DNA of 64,000 nucleotides from Buttiauxella agrestis ATCC 33320 (GTDB lineage: Bacteria; Pseudomonadota; Gammaproteobacteria; Enterobacterales; Enterobacteriaceae): the NCBI GenBank assembly GCA_024169445.1, contig JALKFA010000001.1, positions 4,402,001 through 4,466,000 on the forward strand. The letters are read 5' to 3'. Every line of letters begins with the position of its first letter. Position 1 is the stretch's first letter. A program made the position numbers and the translations under genes. Shown here one piece after another: positions 44,206 through 52,767 of this stretch. Below the pieces are notes generated by a model that saw only the letters and a list, made by a program, of their open reading frames with translations, was not told where the DNA came from and searched no databases.

Positions 44206-46991
44206 GGTAATACCTCACGAATATTTTCAGCACGGACAGGCAAATCACGGAAACGGTGGCCGGTGGCGTCGGCGATGGCGTTAACCAACGCGGCAACCAC
44301 TGGGATCATCACGACTTCAGCCATACCTTTTGGCGGGTCGGTTTCCGAAAGCGCAGGCAGCACATCGCCAGTCTGTTTCCAGACCGCAACGTCGCTGGCA
44401 CGCGGCAGGTGATAACGGTTGAAGTTCCATGTGCCGTTGCCGGGTCCGTCTTCATAAAGCGGTAAATATTCGTGTAGCGCGTGGCCGATACCCATCGCCA
44501 GCCCGCCCTGCAATTGCCCGGAAACCAGCTCCGGGACGATTAAATTGCCGCACTCCATAATCGAGTGGTGATTCAACAGTTCGACTTCGCCGGTCGCCAG
44601 GCTCACAGCCACTTCAGCCAGCGTGCCGACTGCGCTGTAATAGGTTACAGAGGCGTTATTACGCTGGGTTGGCGGATAGTAAACATGTTCGCGGGCAAGT
44701 GTGGTGAATTCACCGTTGCCGTTACGCACCGACAGGCCGTCAATCGGCAGGCGTTTGCTTTGTCCGCCAATGTTGAAATCGGCTTCGGCCCACTGCCAGC
44801 GGTTAAAGACGTGTACCGTCGCACCGGTCATCATCCCCATTTCGTGGGCTTTTTTCGCCAGCAGTTCGAGGCTTAAAATTTCCATGCCAGCGGCAGTTAA
44901 ACCGCCTTCTACCCAACGAGCGTCTTCGATACGCACCACTAATGGTGCAGCCTGACCGCCGCCAATACCGGTGGTCCAGATAGACATTGCCGCAGGCCAC
45001 AAGCCGTGTTCAAACACCAGGCGTGCCGCTTCACGCGTGCTGTGGGAGAAGTAATATGCTGAGTTACTGGCGCTGGATGGCGAACAGTAAGACGGCGACC
45101 AGGAAGGGTTCGCCGCCAGTTTGTCCTGTTCTTCCTGCGACATAATGTATGGGTCGCCGCTGGTGACAACCGGCAGCGTGCTCCAGTCCGTGACCGAGAA
45201 ATGCGCTTCGTCAGCAGGTTTCCCCAGCCATTGTGCGCACAGCACCGATTGCGAAGTCGACATGCCGGTACCCATTTCCGCGCCGCTGTGATGCAAAGCT
45301 ATGCGCCCGTCAGCACTGACTTCTACCCGCGCAAACGAGGTTTCCGCTCCGGTGCCAAAATCTTTTTGTACACAACCAAAGCCCACGCCAAAGCGCTTGC
45401 CGGGGTTCTTCATTTCAAATTCAGCTTTACGTTCAGCACGTTTCAGCCACATCTCATGTTTTGCAGCTTTTGCCAGCACTTCATCCACACGAATCGCCCC
45501 AGCCGGGATCGCCCCCTGGGTGTTTTTCATGCCCGATTTCAGCGCGTTGCGCATACGGAATTCAATCGGATCAATCTTCAGTTCTGCAGCAATTTCATCG
45601 ACCATCATTTCGGTGGCAGCCATGCTTTGCAGCGTGCCGTATCCGCGAGCGGAACCGGCATCAATAGCGCGAGAAGCAACGCCCACCGCCGATAAATCAC
45701 TTTTCGGGAAGTAGTAAATGGACTGCGCCGCCGTTGCTCCAACCATCGACACAGACGGCGTAAAGTTGCTGCGCCCGCCGCCGTTGGCCGTCATATCGCC
45801 AAGGAACGACTGCATGATGCCGGTATTTTTGTTGACCGCGATGGTGTAATTCATGTCAAAGGCGTGGCGTTTGAGCGAGCTCTGGAACTGCTCGTAACGG
45901 TCGTTCGCCAGGCGCACCGGATGCCCGTCGCCATACATTGCCGCCACCGCGCCGTAATACGGGAAGTTGTAGTGATCTTTGGAACCGTAACCGACGGTGT
46001 AACACGGATGCAGAATCAGCTGTTTCACCGGCGTGGTGCGTTTTGCCAGCATGCGTGGCATTTCGTCAGCCACTTCCTGCGGGGATTGCGTTGGCACAAC
46101 TAAGTGCAAAGTTTGGGTCGCTTCATCGAACCAGCCGTTGGCGTTATCTGGCTCAAGTGCCGCGGTATCGATAGATTGGGTGGTGTAACGGCGAGACATG
46201 ACCAGCCAGTCTTGTGGCGGATTTTTCAGTTCGTCAGCAATTTGGCCTGCGTAGAACATCCCTTCTTCATCGAGTTTGCCGCCTTCACGCCCTTCCGGCC
46301 AGACCGGCAAATGCCTTCTCATCGACAACGGGAAAATCGGCATATCTTTCAGACTGGAGAAATGGTCGTCATCTTGCGAAGTTGCGCCACCGACGCGCAC
46401 GAAGCGGAAAGTGCCCCATGGGTCACGCTCCAGCGGGCCAGTTTCAGCGCCGTATTGGATCACTTCGTCTTTGAATTTCAGTTTATCTTTGGCAAAACGA
46501 AAGCGAGCAAAATCGTGGTAGATCAGAATAGCGACCGCTTGCCCGAGGTAAGCTGGCGTTTTGCCGGTCGGCAGGAGCATGTCTTCGCCGTAAAACGCCG
46601 GGAATGCCAGGCCATCACGCGCCAAATCAACGGCTGTGACAACGCGATCCGGTTTCAGGTCATCGCCTAATAGCGAGAGATCGATACCATTAAACAGCCT
46701 GTCGGCTTTGGTGGTGCGCAGAATAAAAGCGTGCGCCTGTTTCTGCGGCCAGTGCGGCATATCGACAGCGCGAATATCACGCGCAAAAACTTTATGCCCC
46801 ATGACTTTCGCCCGGCCATCAATACGGAAACGGATGCGCTTGTTTTTCGCATCCCAGTTCGGAGACTGGAGAATTTTTTGCTCAAATAGCGCGGCATAGG
46901 CTCGGCTATAGAGAGGGGCGAGATAGACCGCGACTCCGGCAACCACCGCGCGTTTAATAAAGCTGCGCCGTGATGGATTAAAATTGCTCAT
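44202..46991 (-). CDS. Molybdopterin-binding catalytic subunit, Tat-exported aldehyde/isoquinoline-type oxidoreductase, 929 aa
   Basis: Large subunit of a periplasmic molybdenum hydroxylase (IorB/AldH group). The start at 46991 gives a twin-arginine signal SRRSFIKRAVVAGVAVYLAPL; an ATG 12 bases upstream is weaker. Molybdopterin-contact stretches include AIDAGSARGYGTLQSMAATEMMVDE and a C-terminal region GQLQGGLAMGIGHALHEYLPL, ahead of which lies the conserved ECGNLIVPE. It is the first gene of a three-gene operon with the 2Fe-2S and cytochrome subunits. Members oxidise aldehydes or hydroxylate N-heterocycles; the substrate here is unknown. Confidence 0.92.
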   Translation of the reverse strand: MSNFNPSRRSFIKRAVVAGVAVYLAPLYSRAYAALFEQKILQSPNWDAKNKRIRFRIDGRAKVMGHKVFARDIRAVDMPHWPQKQAHAFILRTTKADRLFNGIDLSLLGDDLKPDRVVTAVDLARDGLAFPAFYGEDMLLPTGKTPAYLGQAVAILIYHDFARFRFAKDKLKFKDEVIQYGAETGPLERDPWGTFRFVRVGGATSQDDDHFSSLKDMPIFPLSMRRHLPVWPEGREGGKLDEEGMFYAGQIADELKNPPQDWLVMSRRYTTQSIDTAALEPDNANGWFDEATQTLHLVVPTQSPQEVADEMPRMLAKRTTPVKQLILHPCYTVGYGSKDHYNFPYYGAVAAMYGDGHPVRLANDRYEQFQSSLKRHAFDMNYTIAVNKNTGIMQSFLGDMTANGGGRSNFTPSVSMVGATAAQSIYYFPKSDLSAVGVASRAIDAGSARGYGTLQSMAATEMMVDEIAAELKIDPIEFRMRNALKSGMKNTQGAIPAGAIRVDEVLAKAAKHEMWLKRAERKAEFEMKNPGKRFGVGFGCVQKDFGTGAETSFARVEVSADGRIALHHSGAEMGTGMSTSQSVLCAQWLGKPADEAHFSVTDWSTLPVVTSGDPYIMSQEEQDKLAANPSWSPSYCSPSSASNSAYYFSHSTREAARLVFEHGLWPAAMSIWTTGIGGGQAAPLVVRIEDARWVEGGLTAAGMEILSLELLAKKAHEMGMMTGATVHVFNRWQWAEADFNIGGQSKRLPIDGLSVRNGNGEFTTLAREHVYYPPTQRNNASVTYYSAVGTLAEVAVSLATGEVELLNHHSIMECGNLIVPELVSGQLQGGLAMGIGHALHEYLPLYEDGPGNGTWNFNRYHLPRASDVAVWKQTGDVLPALSETDPPKGMAEVVMIPVVAALVNAIADATGHRFRDLPVRAENIREVLP

Positions 46992-47096
46992 AAAACATCC
47001 CATTTAAATTATTATTGTCTTTTTTTCAAACAATTGAGTGTATTTTCAACGTATTTCCGTAGTGAATATAAGTATATGTATTTAACTTAAATCATG

Positions 47097-47113
47097 TGAG
47101 AATTAACATCTCA
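47097..47113. promoter_or_regulatory. Inverted repeat in the divergent promoter region of the hydroxylase and maturation genes
   Basis: TGAGA-ATTAACA-TCTCA is a perfect five-base inverted repeat centred 114 bases from the large-subunit start and about 83 bases from the mocA-like start. The flanking 47004-47187 is AT-rich and gene-free. An operator role is inference. Confidence 0.4.
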
Positions 47114-47187
47114 TTTTCATAAAAAAAACATTGTTGCGCAAATCATTGGCGTTTTGGCGCAAATAGAAAAGCACTGAGGAATCAGTC

Positions 47188-47784
47188 TTGAACATGAAAG
47201 CTGGCATTATTATCACCGCAGCCGGGCGTGCAGAGCGCTTCAAAAAAGCGGGTGGACAAGGCAATAAACTCAATGCGTTGCTCAACGATGGCAGCGTGTT
47301 TGCGCAAACACTGCACCATGCTCTGGCTTCTGGCCTTGCGGTACATGTGGTGACGCGTCCGGAAAATAGTGAAATTCAAGCGTTGTGCCGCGCACAACAG
47401 GTTCCCTTTACGCTTATCGCGAGCAGCGGATTGGGCGAGTCGATTGCCGCAGGTGTTTGCGCAACCCCACAGTGGCATGGCTGGCTGATTCATCTGGCGG
47501 ATATGCCGTTTGTCCCCCCTTCTGTTTTTGTCGAAGTTGCACAGGCTCTGGAATTTCACCCTTTGGTGCGCCCTTATGTGAATGCACAACCTGGCCATCC
47601 GGTGGGGTTTTCACCGGCCTGGTTTGGCAAGCTTTGCCAGTTAACCGGTGACAACGGTGCGCGGGAATTGCTGCGTGGTGAAACCATTCATTTTATCGAA
47701 GTTAAAGATAGCGATTCACAGCGCGATATCGACCTCCCCTCACAACTGATACAACGGAGTGAGAAAAATCATGCAGCACCTTGA
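47188..47784 (+). CDS. MocA-like molybdenum cofactor nucleotidyltransferase, 198 aa
   Basis: A cytosolic NTP-transferase of the MobA/MocA fold that likely makes the cytidine form of the molybdenum cofactor used by xanthine-oxidase-family enzymes. It starts GIIITAAGRAERFKKAGGQGNK, a variant of the LAAGxSxRMGxxK nucleotide loop, and has HLADMPFVPPSVF, the acidic DMP motif of the family. The TTG at 47188 has GAGGA at seven bases, better than the ATG at 47194. It is divergent from the hydroxylase operon and overlaps the next gene by 14 bases. Confidence 0.85.
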   Translation: MNMKAGIIITAAGRAERFKKAGGQGNKLNALLNDGSVFAQTLHHALASGLAVHVVTRPENSEIQALCRAQQVPFTLIASSGLGESIAAGVCATPQWHGWLIHLADMPFVPPSVFVEVAQALEFHPLVRPYVNAQPGHPVGFSPAWFGKLCQLTGDNGARELLRGETIHFIEVKDSDSQRDIDLPSQLIQRSEKNHAAP

Positions 47785-48739
47785 TATCAGCGTGGTCCAC
47801 CAGGCGTGTATCTGGCTTGTTCAGCAACCGGTTTGGTTGTGTACGGTATTAAACACTTATGGTTCATCGCCCCGTTCACCAGGAGCCTTGATGGTCGCCA
47901 CCGCAGATCGGCGTTTTTGCGGTTCGCTTTCCGGTGGCTGTGTAGAAGAGGATTTTTTGCAACGTATAGCGCAAGGTGAGTATCAACAAGCCAGCCAGAT
48001 TGTGCGTTATGGCGAAGGAGGGCTGGAACCAGGGATAGCACTACCCTGTGGCGGCGTGCTGGATATTTTGGTCGAATACCTGCCTGCTACGCCGGGAAAT
48101 GTGGAATATCTCGAAAAAATGCATCAGGCGCTGAATGGCCATTTTGCGCTGGAAAAATGCCTGACGTTGCCTGAGCCTTGCCGCCATCTGGAAGTGAAAG
48201 AATTCGCTGATATGACCCAGGTTGCACGCGATGGACAACAGGTGACACTGCATATTGCCGCCGCCCCACGCCTGCTGATTGCCGGGTTGTCGAGTGTGGC
48301 GCTGTATTGCGCCGAGTTTGCCAGTGCGTTGGGTTTTGAAGTGTTAGTTTGCGAGAACCGTCCAGAAGTGCTGGAAAACTTTGCCGCCCAGCTAAAAGCT
48401 GACATTACGCTGCTGAAACAGTTTCCGGCTAACTATCTTGAGCAACACCCCTGCCACGCTAATACCGCGATTGTCGCGTTGACCCACGATCCGCGCATGG
48501 ATGACCTGACGATGATGGAAGCGGTGAATACACCCGCATTTTACATTGGTGCGATGGGGTCGCAAAAGAACAGTGCGCGCAGGCTTGAGCGCTTAGAAAA
48601 ACTTGCGGAGTTAAGCACATCAGAGCTGCAACGTATTCACGCGCCCATTGGCTTGCCGCTTGGCAGCAAGACACCCGCAGAAATTGCTCTGGCGGTGATG
48701 GCGGATATCGTGAAACGGAAAAACGAAGCTCGGGGATAA
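47771..48739 (+). CDS. XdhC/CoxI-family Moco insertion factor, 322 aa
   Basis: A chaperone that binds and helps sulfurate the molybdenum cofactor before insertion into its hydroxylase. The N-terminal XdhC domain reads WLCTVLNTYGSSPRSPGALMVATADRRFCGSLSGGCVEEDF. The C-terminal Rossmann-like domain has PRLLIAGLSSVALYCAEFASALGF and ALTHDPRMDDLTMMEA, and the conserved FYIGAMGSQKNSARRLERL. The ATG at 47771 lies behind GGAG; it overlaps the mocA-like gene. The pair serves the hydroxylase encoded on the other strand. Confidence 0.92.
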   Translation: MQHLDISVVHQACIWLVQQPVWLCTVLNTYGSSPRSPGALMVATADRRFCGSLSGGCVEEDFLQRIAQGEYQQASQIVRYGEGGLEPGIALPCGGVLDILVEYLPATPGNVEYLEKMHQALNGHFALEKCLTLPEPCRHLEVKEFADMTQVARDGQQVTLHIAAAPRLLIAGLSSVALYCAEFASALGFEVLVCENRPEVLENFAAQLKADITLLKQFPANYLEQHPCHANTAIVALTHDPRMDDLTMMEAVNTPAFYIGAMGSQKNSARRLERLEKLAELSTSELQRIHAPIGLPLGSKTPAEIALAVMADIVKRKNEARG

Positions 48740-48748
48740 TTTTTTTTG

Positions 48749-48777
48749 GGCGGATAAGCGTAAGCGTCATCCGCCGC
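48749..48777. repeat. Single REP-like palindrome
   Basis: GGCGGATAAGCG-TAAGCG-TCATCCGCC lies between the convergent ends of the XdhC-like gene and yehS. It is the same REP type as in the array at 39325. Confidence 0.75.
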
Positions 48778-48785
48778 AATAAGGC

Positions 48786-49256
48786 TTACTTCTTCGCGAC
48801 GTGCACGCGAGCAGTTAAACCACGCAGGAAGTAACGCAGGAACTGGTCGCCACATTCGCGGAAGTTTTTGTTCTCTGGAGCGCGCATCATCGCGGTGATT
48901 TCTGGCATTGAGATGCGGAATTCCTGGGTGGTCAGAATTTCCAGAACGTCGTCGGTTTTCAAATCAAACGCAATACGCAGCTTTTTCAGGATGATGTTAT
49001 TGGTCATCTTGCGTTCAATTTTCGGTGCAGGTTTGCTTTCATCTTTACCGCGTTTGAAGTAAATCAAACCGTTAAGGAAGTTCGCCATCAGGATGTCTGG
49101 ACACAGTTTGAAGTTCTCTTCATCTTCTTTTTTGGTCCAGGTTACGATTTGCTCAGCAGTCACGGCAGTGTCGGTCAGGGCGAAAATTTTCACCATATCG
49201 TCGTTGCCCAAATTCAGCATGTAGCGCACGCTGCGTAATACGTCGTTATTCATCAT
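48786..49256 (-). CDS. yehS: DUF1456 family protein YehS
   Basis: A conserved cytosolic protein of 156 residues built of two DUF1456 repeats (NDVLRSVRYMLNLGNDDMVKIFAL and NNIILKKLRIAFDLKTDDVLEIL). It matches E. coli YehS, with the strongly conserved end ISMPEITAMMRAPENKNFRECGDQFLRYFLRGL. Its biochemical function is not known. In E. coli it lies next to yehT/yehU (btsRS), as here, although the yefM-yoeB pair now separates them. Confidence 0.94.
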   Translation of the reverse strand: MMNNDVLRSVRYMLNLGNDDMVKIFALTDTAVTAEQIVTWTKKEDEENFKLCPDILMANFLNGLIYFKRGKDESKPAPKIERKMTNNIILKKLRIAFDLKTDDVLEILTTQEFRISMPEITAMMRAPENKNFRECGDQFLRYFLRGLTARVHVAKK

Positions 49257-49324
49257 AGTGATGGTTCTCTCGTTCTAAATCTTGAAAGCGGGCAGTATAT
49301 AGCGTTCTGAAGCTGTGCGCAGAT

Positions 49325-49594
49325 TTAGTAATGCAGGCGACACTGGAAAATGGTGAGCAGATCGTCGCTAACACTATAAACCAGACGATCGGCCTCGTTT
49401 ATCCGCCGGGACCACAACCCACTGAGGTTTTCACGTAACGGTTCAGGTTTTCCTAAACCATCAAAAGGATTTCTTTGCGCATCTTCAATCAGTTTATTAA
49501 TGCGCTTTAACGTCTTTCTATCTTGCGTTTACCACCATAGATAATCATCCGAGGCGTGATCGGTCCATGCGAGTAATCTATTCGTTGTCTTCAT
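49325..49594 (-). pseudogene. yoeB: yoeB toxin gene with an in-frame nonsense codon
   Basis: Directly overlapping the yefM 3' end by 17 bases, a frame opens MKTTNRLLAWTDHASDDYLWW and then meets TAA at 49529-49531 (codon 22), where YoeB proteins have Gln. The same frame continues TQDRKTLKRINKLIEDAQR, NPFDGLGKPEPLRENLSG, LWSRRINEADRLVYSV and ends CRLHY at 49325. The RNase residues of YoeB (Glu in GKPEP, Arg in SRRI, final His-Tyr) are all kept. One C-to-T change would explain the stop, so the toxin is recently inactivated, or the base is a sequencing error. Confidence 0.88.
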
Positions 49595-49841
49595 CAATAA
49601 TCTCTCTCCGTGAGATTTTACCTGCCTGTGCCTGCGCCATTGATTCCATCAGGCGTGTCGCATTTGCCGGAGAGCTGAGCAAATGAACGGTTTCCATCAA
49701 GGAATTGTAGTAATCCAACGACATCACTACCGCATCTTCAGCATCACGGCGGGTGATAACTGTAATATCGGCATTGTCCACAACGTCATCAAGAACGGTT
49801 TTGAGCCGATTACGCGCCTCAGAAAATGTAATAACCTGCAT
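49578..49841 (-). CDS. yefM: Antitoxin YefM (Phd/YefM family), 87 aa
   Basis: A small DNA-binding antitoxin that represses its operon and neutralises YoeB. The Phd/YefM domain starts MQVITFSEARNRLKTVLDDVVDNAD and has AVVMSLDYYNSLMETVHLLSSPANATRLMESM, as in E. coli YefM. The C-terminal tail is acidic (IIDEDNE), as needed to bind the toxin. GGAG precedes the ATG. Because the partner gene has a stop codon, the antitoxin appears to persist without a functional toxin. Confidence 0.92.
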   Translation of the reverse strand: MQVITFSEARNRLKTVLDDVVDNADITVITRRDAEDAVVMSLDYYNSLMETVHLLSSPANATRLMESMAQAQAGKISRREIIDEDNE

Positions 49842-49897
49842 GTAAGCTCCACTTGTGCAATTTATTGTACAGGTATAGGCCAGTGAGTGGATAAAAA

Positions 49898-50626
49898 CTA
49901 CATCGCTTTTAGCCCCAACGCCTCTTTCAGGCTCTTTAAATAGCGGCGGCTGACCGGAACGGATTGCCCGTCGCGCAGCATTAGCTCTGCCTGGCCGCCA
50001 TCTTCAAAACGGATCTCTTTGAGGTGCTTCATATTGACCAGATATTGCCGATGGCAGCGTACCAGGGGAGTGCGGCTTTCCAGCGTACGTAATGTGAGTT
50101 CAGTAAATCCTTCAGTACCTTGCGCGTTAGTGACATACACACCGCTCATCCGGCTACTGGCAAACATCACTTCTTCCATTTGTAGCAGGTAGATGCGACT
50201 CTGCCCGGTACACGGGATAAATTTGAGATCTTCCTGGTTTGGTGCCAGCAGGGTGATGTCTTGATCGATGCGTTCATGGCGCAAACGGTGCAAGGTTTTC
50301 TCCAGCCGTTTGCTGTCTATCGGTTTGAGCAAATAGTCAAAAGCATGTTCTTCGAATGCCCGTACCGCGTATTCATCAAACGCGGTGAGAAACACGATGT
50401 ACGGACGCTGTTCAGGGTCGAGCATGCTCGCCATTTCCAGGCCGCTGATGCGTGGCATCTGAATATCCGCAAACACCACGTCAGGGTGCAAACGATGCAC
50501 AGCACCAATCGCTTCAACTGCATTACCACACTCCCCCACAATCTCAATGTCAGGCTCGTTTTGCAGCATGATGCGCAAGTTTTCACGCGCCAGCGGCTCG
50601 TCGTCGACAATCAGTACTTTTAACAT
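49898..50626 (-). CDS. btsR: LytTR response regulator BtsR (YehT)
   Basis: The regulator of the pyruvate-sensing BtsSR system. The receiver domain has the acidic pocket VDDE, phospho-acceptor D54 ([13 protein letters not shown]) and the conserved T/K ([14 protein letters not shown]). The C-terminal LytTR DNA-binding domain includes [22 protein letters not shown]. The length of 242 residues fits E. coli BtsR. Its start overlaps the btsS stop by seven bases. In E. coli it activates the pyruvate transporter gene btsT at high extracellular pyruvate. Confidence 0.95.
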   Translation of the reverse strand: MLKVLIVDDEPLARENLRIMLQNEPDIEIVGECGNAVEAIGAVHRLHPDVVFADIQMPRISGLEMASMLDPEQRPYIVFLTAFDEYAVRAFEEHAFDYLLKPIDSKRLEKTLHRLRHERIDQDITLLAPNQEDLKFIPCTGQSRIYLLQMEEVMFASSRMSGVYVTNAQGTEGFTELTLRTLESRTPLVRCHRQYLVNMKHLKEIRFEDGGQAELMLRDGQSVPVSRRYLKSLKEALGLKAM

Positions 50627-52308
50627 GGGGTTTCCTCCAGAGGTAAACGTAGGGTAATACGGGTAAATCGGTCTGCTTCTATATCCACTTTAATACCACA
50701 GTCATCGCCGTAGCGGGCTTGCAGGCGTTTATCCACCAGGCTCATACCCAGCCCGCTGGCACTGGGGTTTTCCTGATATAACCCGGCATTGTCTTCCACA
50801 GACAAGTGCAGATGTTCGCCTATTTGACAGGCGTTAATGGTAATTTCTCCCACCCCGAGCAGTTGCGAGGTGCCGTGTTTGATCGCATTTTCGACAATCG
50901 GCTGCAAAGTGAAGGCGGGTAAGCGAACCAGCGCCAGCGCCTGCGGAACATTCAGTTGCACGCGTAAGCGCGACTGAAAACGTGCTTGTTCGATTTGCAG
51001 ATAGGCGTTCACATGCTCGATTTCATCGGCAAGTGTCACTATCTCGCTCGGGCGCTTTAAGTTTTTACGGAAGAATGTCGAGAGATATTGCACCAGTTGG
51101 CAAGCCTGTTCGTTATCGCGGCGGATCACCGCCACCAGCGTATTCAGTGCGTTAAACAGGAAATGCGGGTTGACCTGCGCGTGGAGTAGTTTGATTTCTG
51201 ATTGCGTGAGCATCTGCTTTTGCCGTTCGTACTGCCCCGCCAGAATCTGTGCGGATAACAGTTGTGCGATGCCTTCGCCAAGCGTGCGGTTAATCGAGCT
51301 GAACAGGCGGTTTTTCGCTTCATACAGTTTGATGGTGCCAATCACGCGGCTGTTTTCGCCGTACAGTGGGATCACTAACGTTGAGCCAAGCTTGCAGTTT
51401 GGATGCAGCGAGCAGCGGTAAGGTACTTCGTTACCATCGGCATACACCACTTCACCGCGTTCAATGGCCTGCCAGGTGTAAGCCGAAGAAATCGGGCGGC
51501 CCGGCAGATGGTGATCCGCGCCAATGCCGGTAAACGCCAACAACTTTTCATTGTCGGTAATCGCGACGGCACCGATATCCAGCTCCTGATGCAGTACCTG
51601 CGCCACTTTCATGCTGTTTTCCTGGTTAAACCCCTGGCGCAAAATCCCTTCGGTGGAGGCCGCAACTTTCAACGCCGTGGCAGAAAATGCCGAGGTGTAT
51701 TTTTCAAGCATCGCGCGTTTGTCTAGCAAGATGCGCATAAACAGCGCGGCACCGACGGTGTTGGTCACCATCATCGGCGCGGCAATACTTTTCACCAGGT
51801 TGAGTGCGTCAGCGAACGGGCGTGCAATCAGCAGAATAATGCCCATCTGGAAGAATTCAGCCAGCAGCGTAATGCCGCCTGCGGTTAGCGGGTTAAACAG
51901 CAAATCGCTGCGCCCACGGCGAATCAGCAAACGGTGTAACAAGCCGCCGAGCAAGCCTTCAACAATGGTAGAAAACATGCAGCTCAGCGCGGTCATGCCG
52001 CCCATGGAATAACGATGTAGCCCACCGGTTAGCCCGACCAGGCCACCCACCAACGGCCCGCCGAGCAACCCGCCCATCACCGCGCCGATCGCTCGCGTAT
52101 TGGCGATGGAGTCGTCAATGTGCAGACCAAAATAGGTACCCATAATGCAAAAAATGGAGAAGGTGACGTAGCAGAGTAATTTGTGTGGTAAACGAACGGT
52201 GACCTGCATCAGCGGGATAAACAGCCGCGTTTTACTCATCAACCAGGCGATAACCAGATAGACGCACATCTGCTGAAGCAGCAGTAACACCAGGTTAAAT
52301 TCGTACAT
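50620..52308 (-). CDS. btsS: Pyruvate-sensing histidine kinase BtsS (YehU)
   Basis: An inner-membrane LytS-type sensor kinase. The N-terminal 5TM-LytS region ([20 protein letters not shown] to [12 protein letters not shown]) is followed by a GAF-like domain, the HisKA_7 block [18 protein letters not shown] with the phosphorylated histidine, and an HATPase domain with the N-box VENAIKHG. The start at 52308 (MYEFNLVL) matches E. coli BtsS; a frame from 52344 adds 12 residues without homology. It is followed by btsR with overlap. It senses extracellular pyruvate in E. coli. Confidence 0.95.
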   Translation of the reverse strand: MYEFNLVLLLLQQMCVYLVIAWLMSKTRLFIPLMQVTVRLPHKLLCYVTFSIFCIMGTYFGLHIDDSIANTRAIGAVMGGLLGGPLVGGLVGLTGGLHRYSMGGMTALSCMFSTIVEGLLGGLLHRLLIRRGRSDLLFNPLTAGGITLLAEFFQMGIILLIARPFADALNLVKSIAAPMMVTNTVGAALFMRILLDKRAMLEKYTSAFSATALKVAASTEGILRQGFNQENSMKVAQVLHQELDIGAVAITDNEKLLAFTGIGADHHLPGRPISSAYTWQAIERGEVVYADGNEVPYRCSLHPNCKLGSTLVIPLYGENSRVIGTIKLYEAKNRLFSSINRTLGEGIAQLLSAQILAGQYERQKQMLTQSEIKLLHAQVNPHFLFNALNTLVAVIRRDNEQACQLVQYLSTFFRKNLKRPSEIVTLADEIEHVNAYLQIEQARFQSRLRVQLNVPQALALVRLPAFTLQPIVENAIKHGTSQLLGVGEITINACQIGEHLHLSVEDNAGLYQENPSASGLGMSLVDKRLQARYGDDCGIKVDIEADRFTRITLRLPLEETPC

Positions 52309-52459
52309 TGCGCCCGCCGTTAAGTCTTTGAGGGCGCGTAACATACAACGTTCACGCTTAACTTTCTTTGAAGCGATTCAATAATTATTGATTTTGGGAA
52401 TAAATAGCCCTCACCCCGGCAATTTTGTCAGGTTGAGCTCTGTAAGATGAGAGGTTTTT

Positions 52460-52659
52460 CCGTTCACCAGTGTGTTCAGTTATCTCTTTAATTCCCGAAA
52501 ACGGTGAACGTGCCAGGTGGCTCACGCCAGCCCCCTGGCAACCCCGGCGCCCGGTGATTAAATTGCCGGGAGTCCGGGTTCTTAGGGTGGCGACGGTGGT
52601 CACCCTAAGACGTTCACCGGTTCAGTGGCTATGTGAAACACTGAACACTGGGTGAACGG
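52460..52659. repeat. Palindromic intergenic element, short copy C
   Basis: Ends CCGTTCACC (52460-52468) and GGTGAACGG (52651-52659) pair as part of a stem of about 20 bases (CCGTTCACC-AGTGT-GTTCAGT with ACTGAACACTG-GGTGAACGG). Inside is CGGTGAACG/CGTTCACCG, a TGCCAGG...CCTGGCA hairpin and a CTTAGGGTG...CACCCTAAG hairpin. Positions 52500-52568 are identical to 12425-12493 of copy A. It lacks the three-hairpin core of copies A and B. It lies between mrp (3' end) and btsS. Confidence 0.88.
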
Positions 52660-52689
52660 AACTGTCTCCCGACTCGCGCAGATGTGACT

Positions 52690-52757
52690 AAGAGACAGCC
52701 CCTGGAGAGGGAACTCGGTTTTCTCCTTCTCCCTCAGGGAGAAGGTCGGGATGAGGG
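52690..52757. repeat. Enterobacterial CTCTCCCT-type intergenic palindrome
   Basis: TTCTCC-TTCTCCCTCAGGGAGAAGG-TCGGGATGAGGG shows the CTTCTCCCT/AGGGAGAAG inverted repeat found in many enterobacterial intergenic gaps. It directly follows mrp, 10 bases past its stop codon. The same family occurs at 56085-56193 and 58294-58340. Confidence 0.75.
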
Positions 52758-52767
52758 TTGTTTTAAA

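Noticed and set aside
52385-52603. 72-codon frame on the minus strand across copy C
   Set aside because: It runs through the palindromic element and has no homology or ribosome site.
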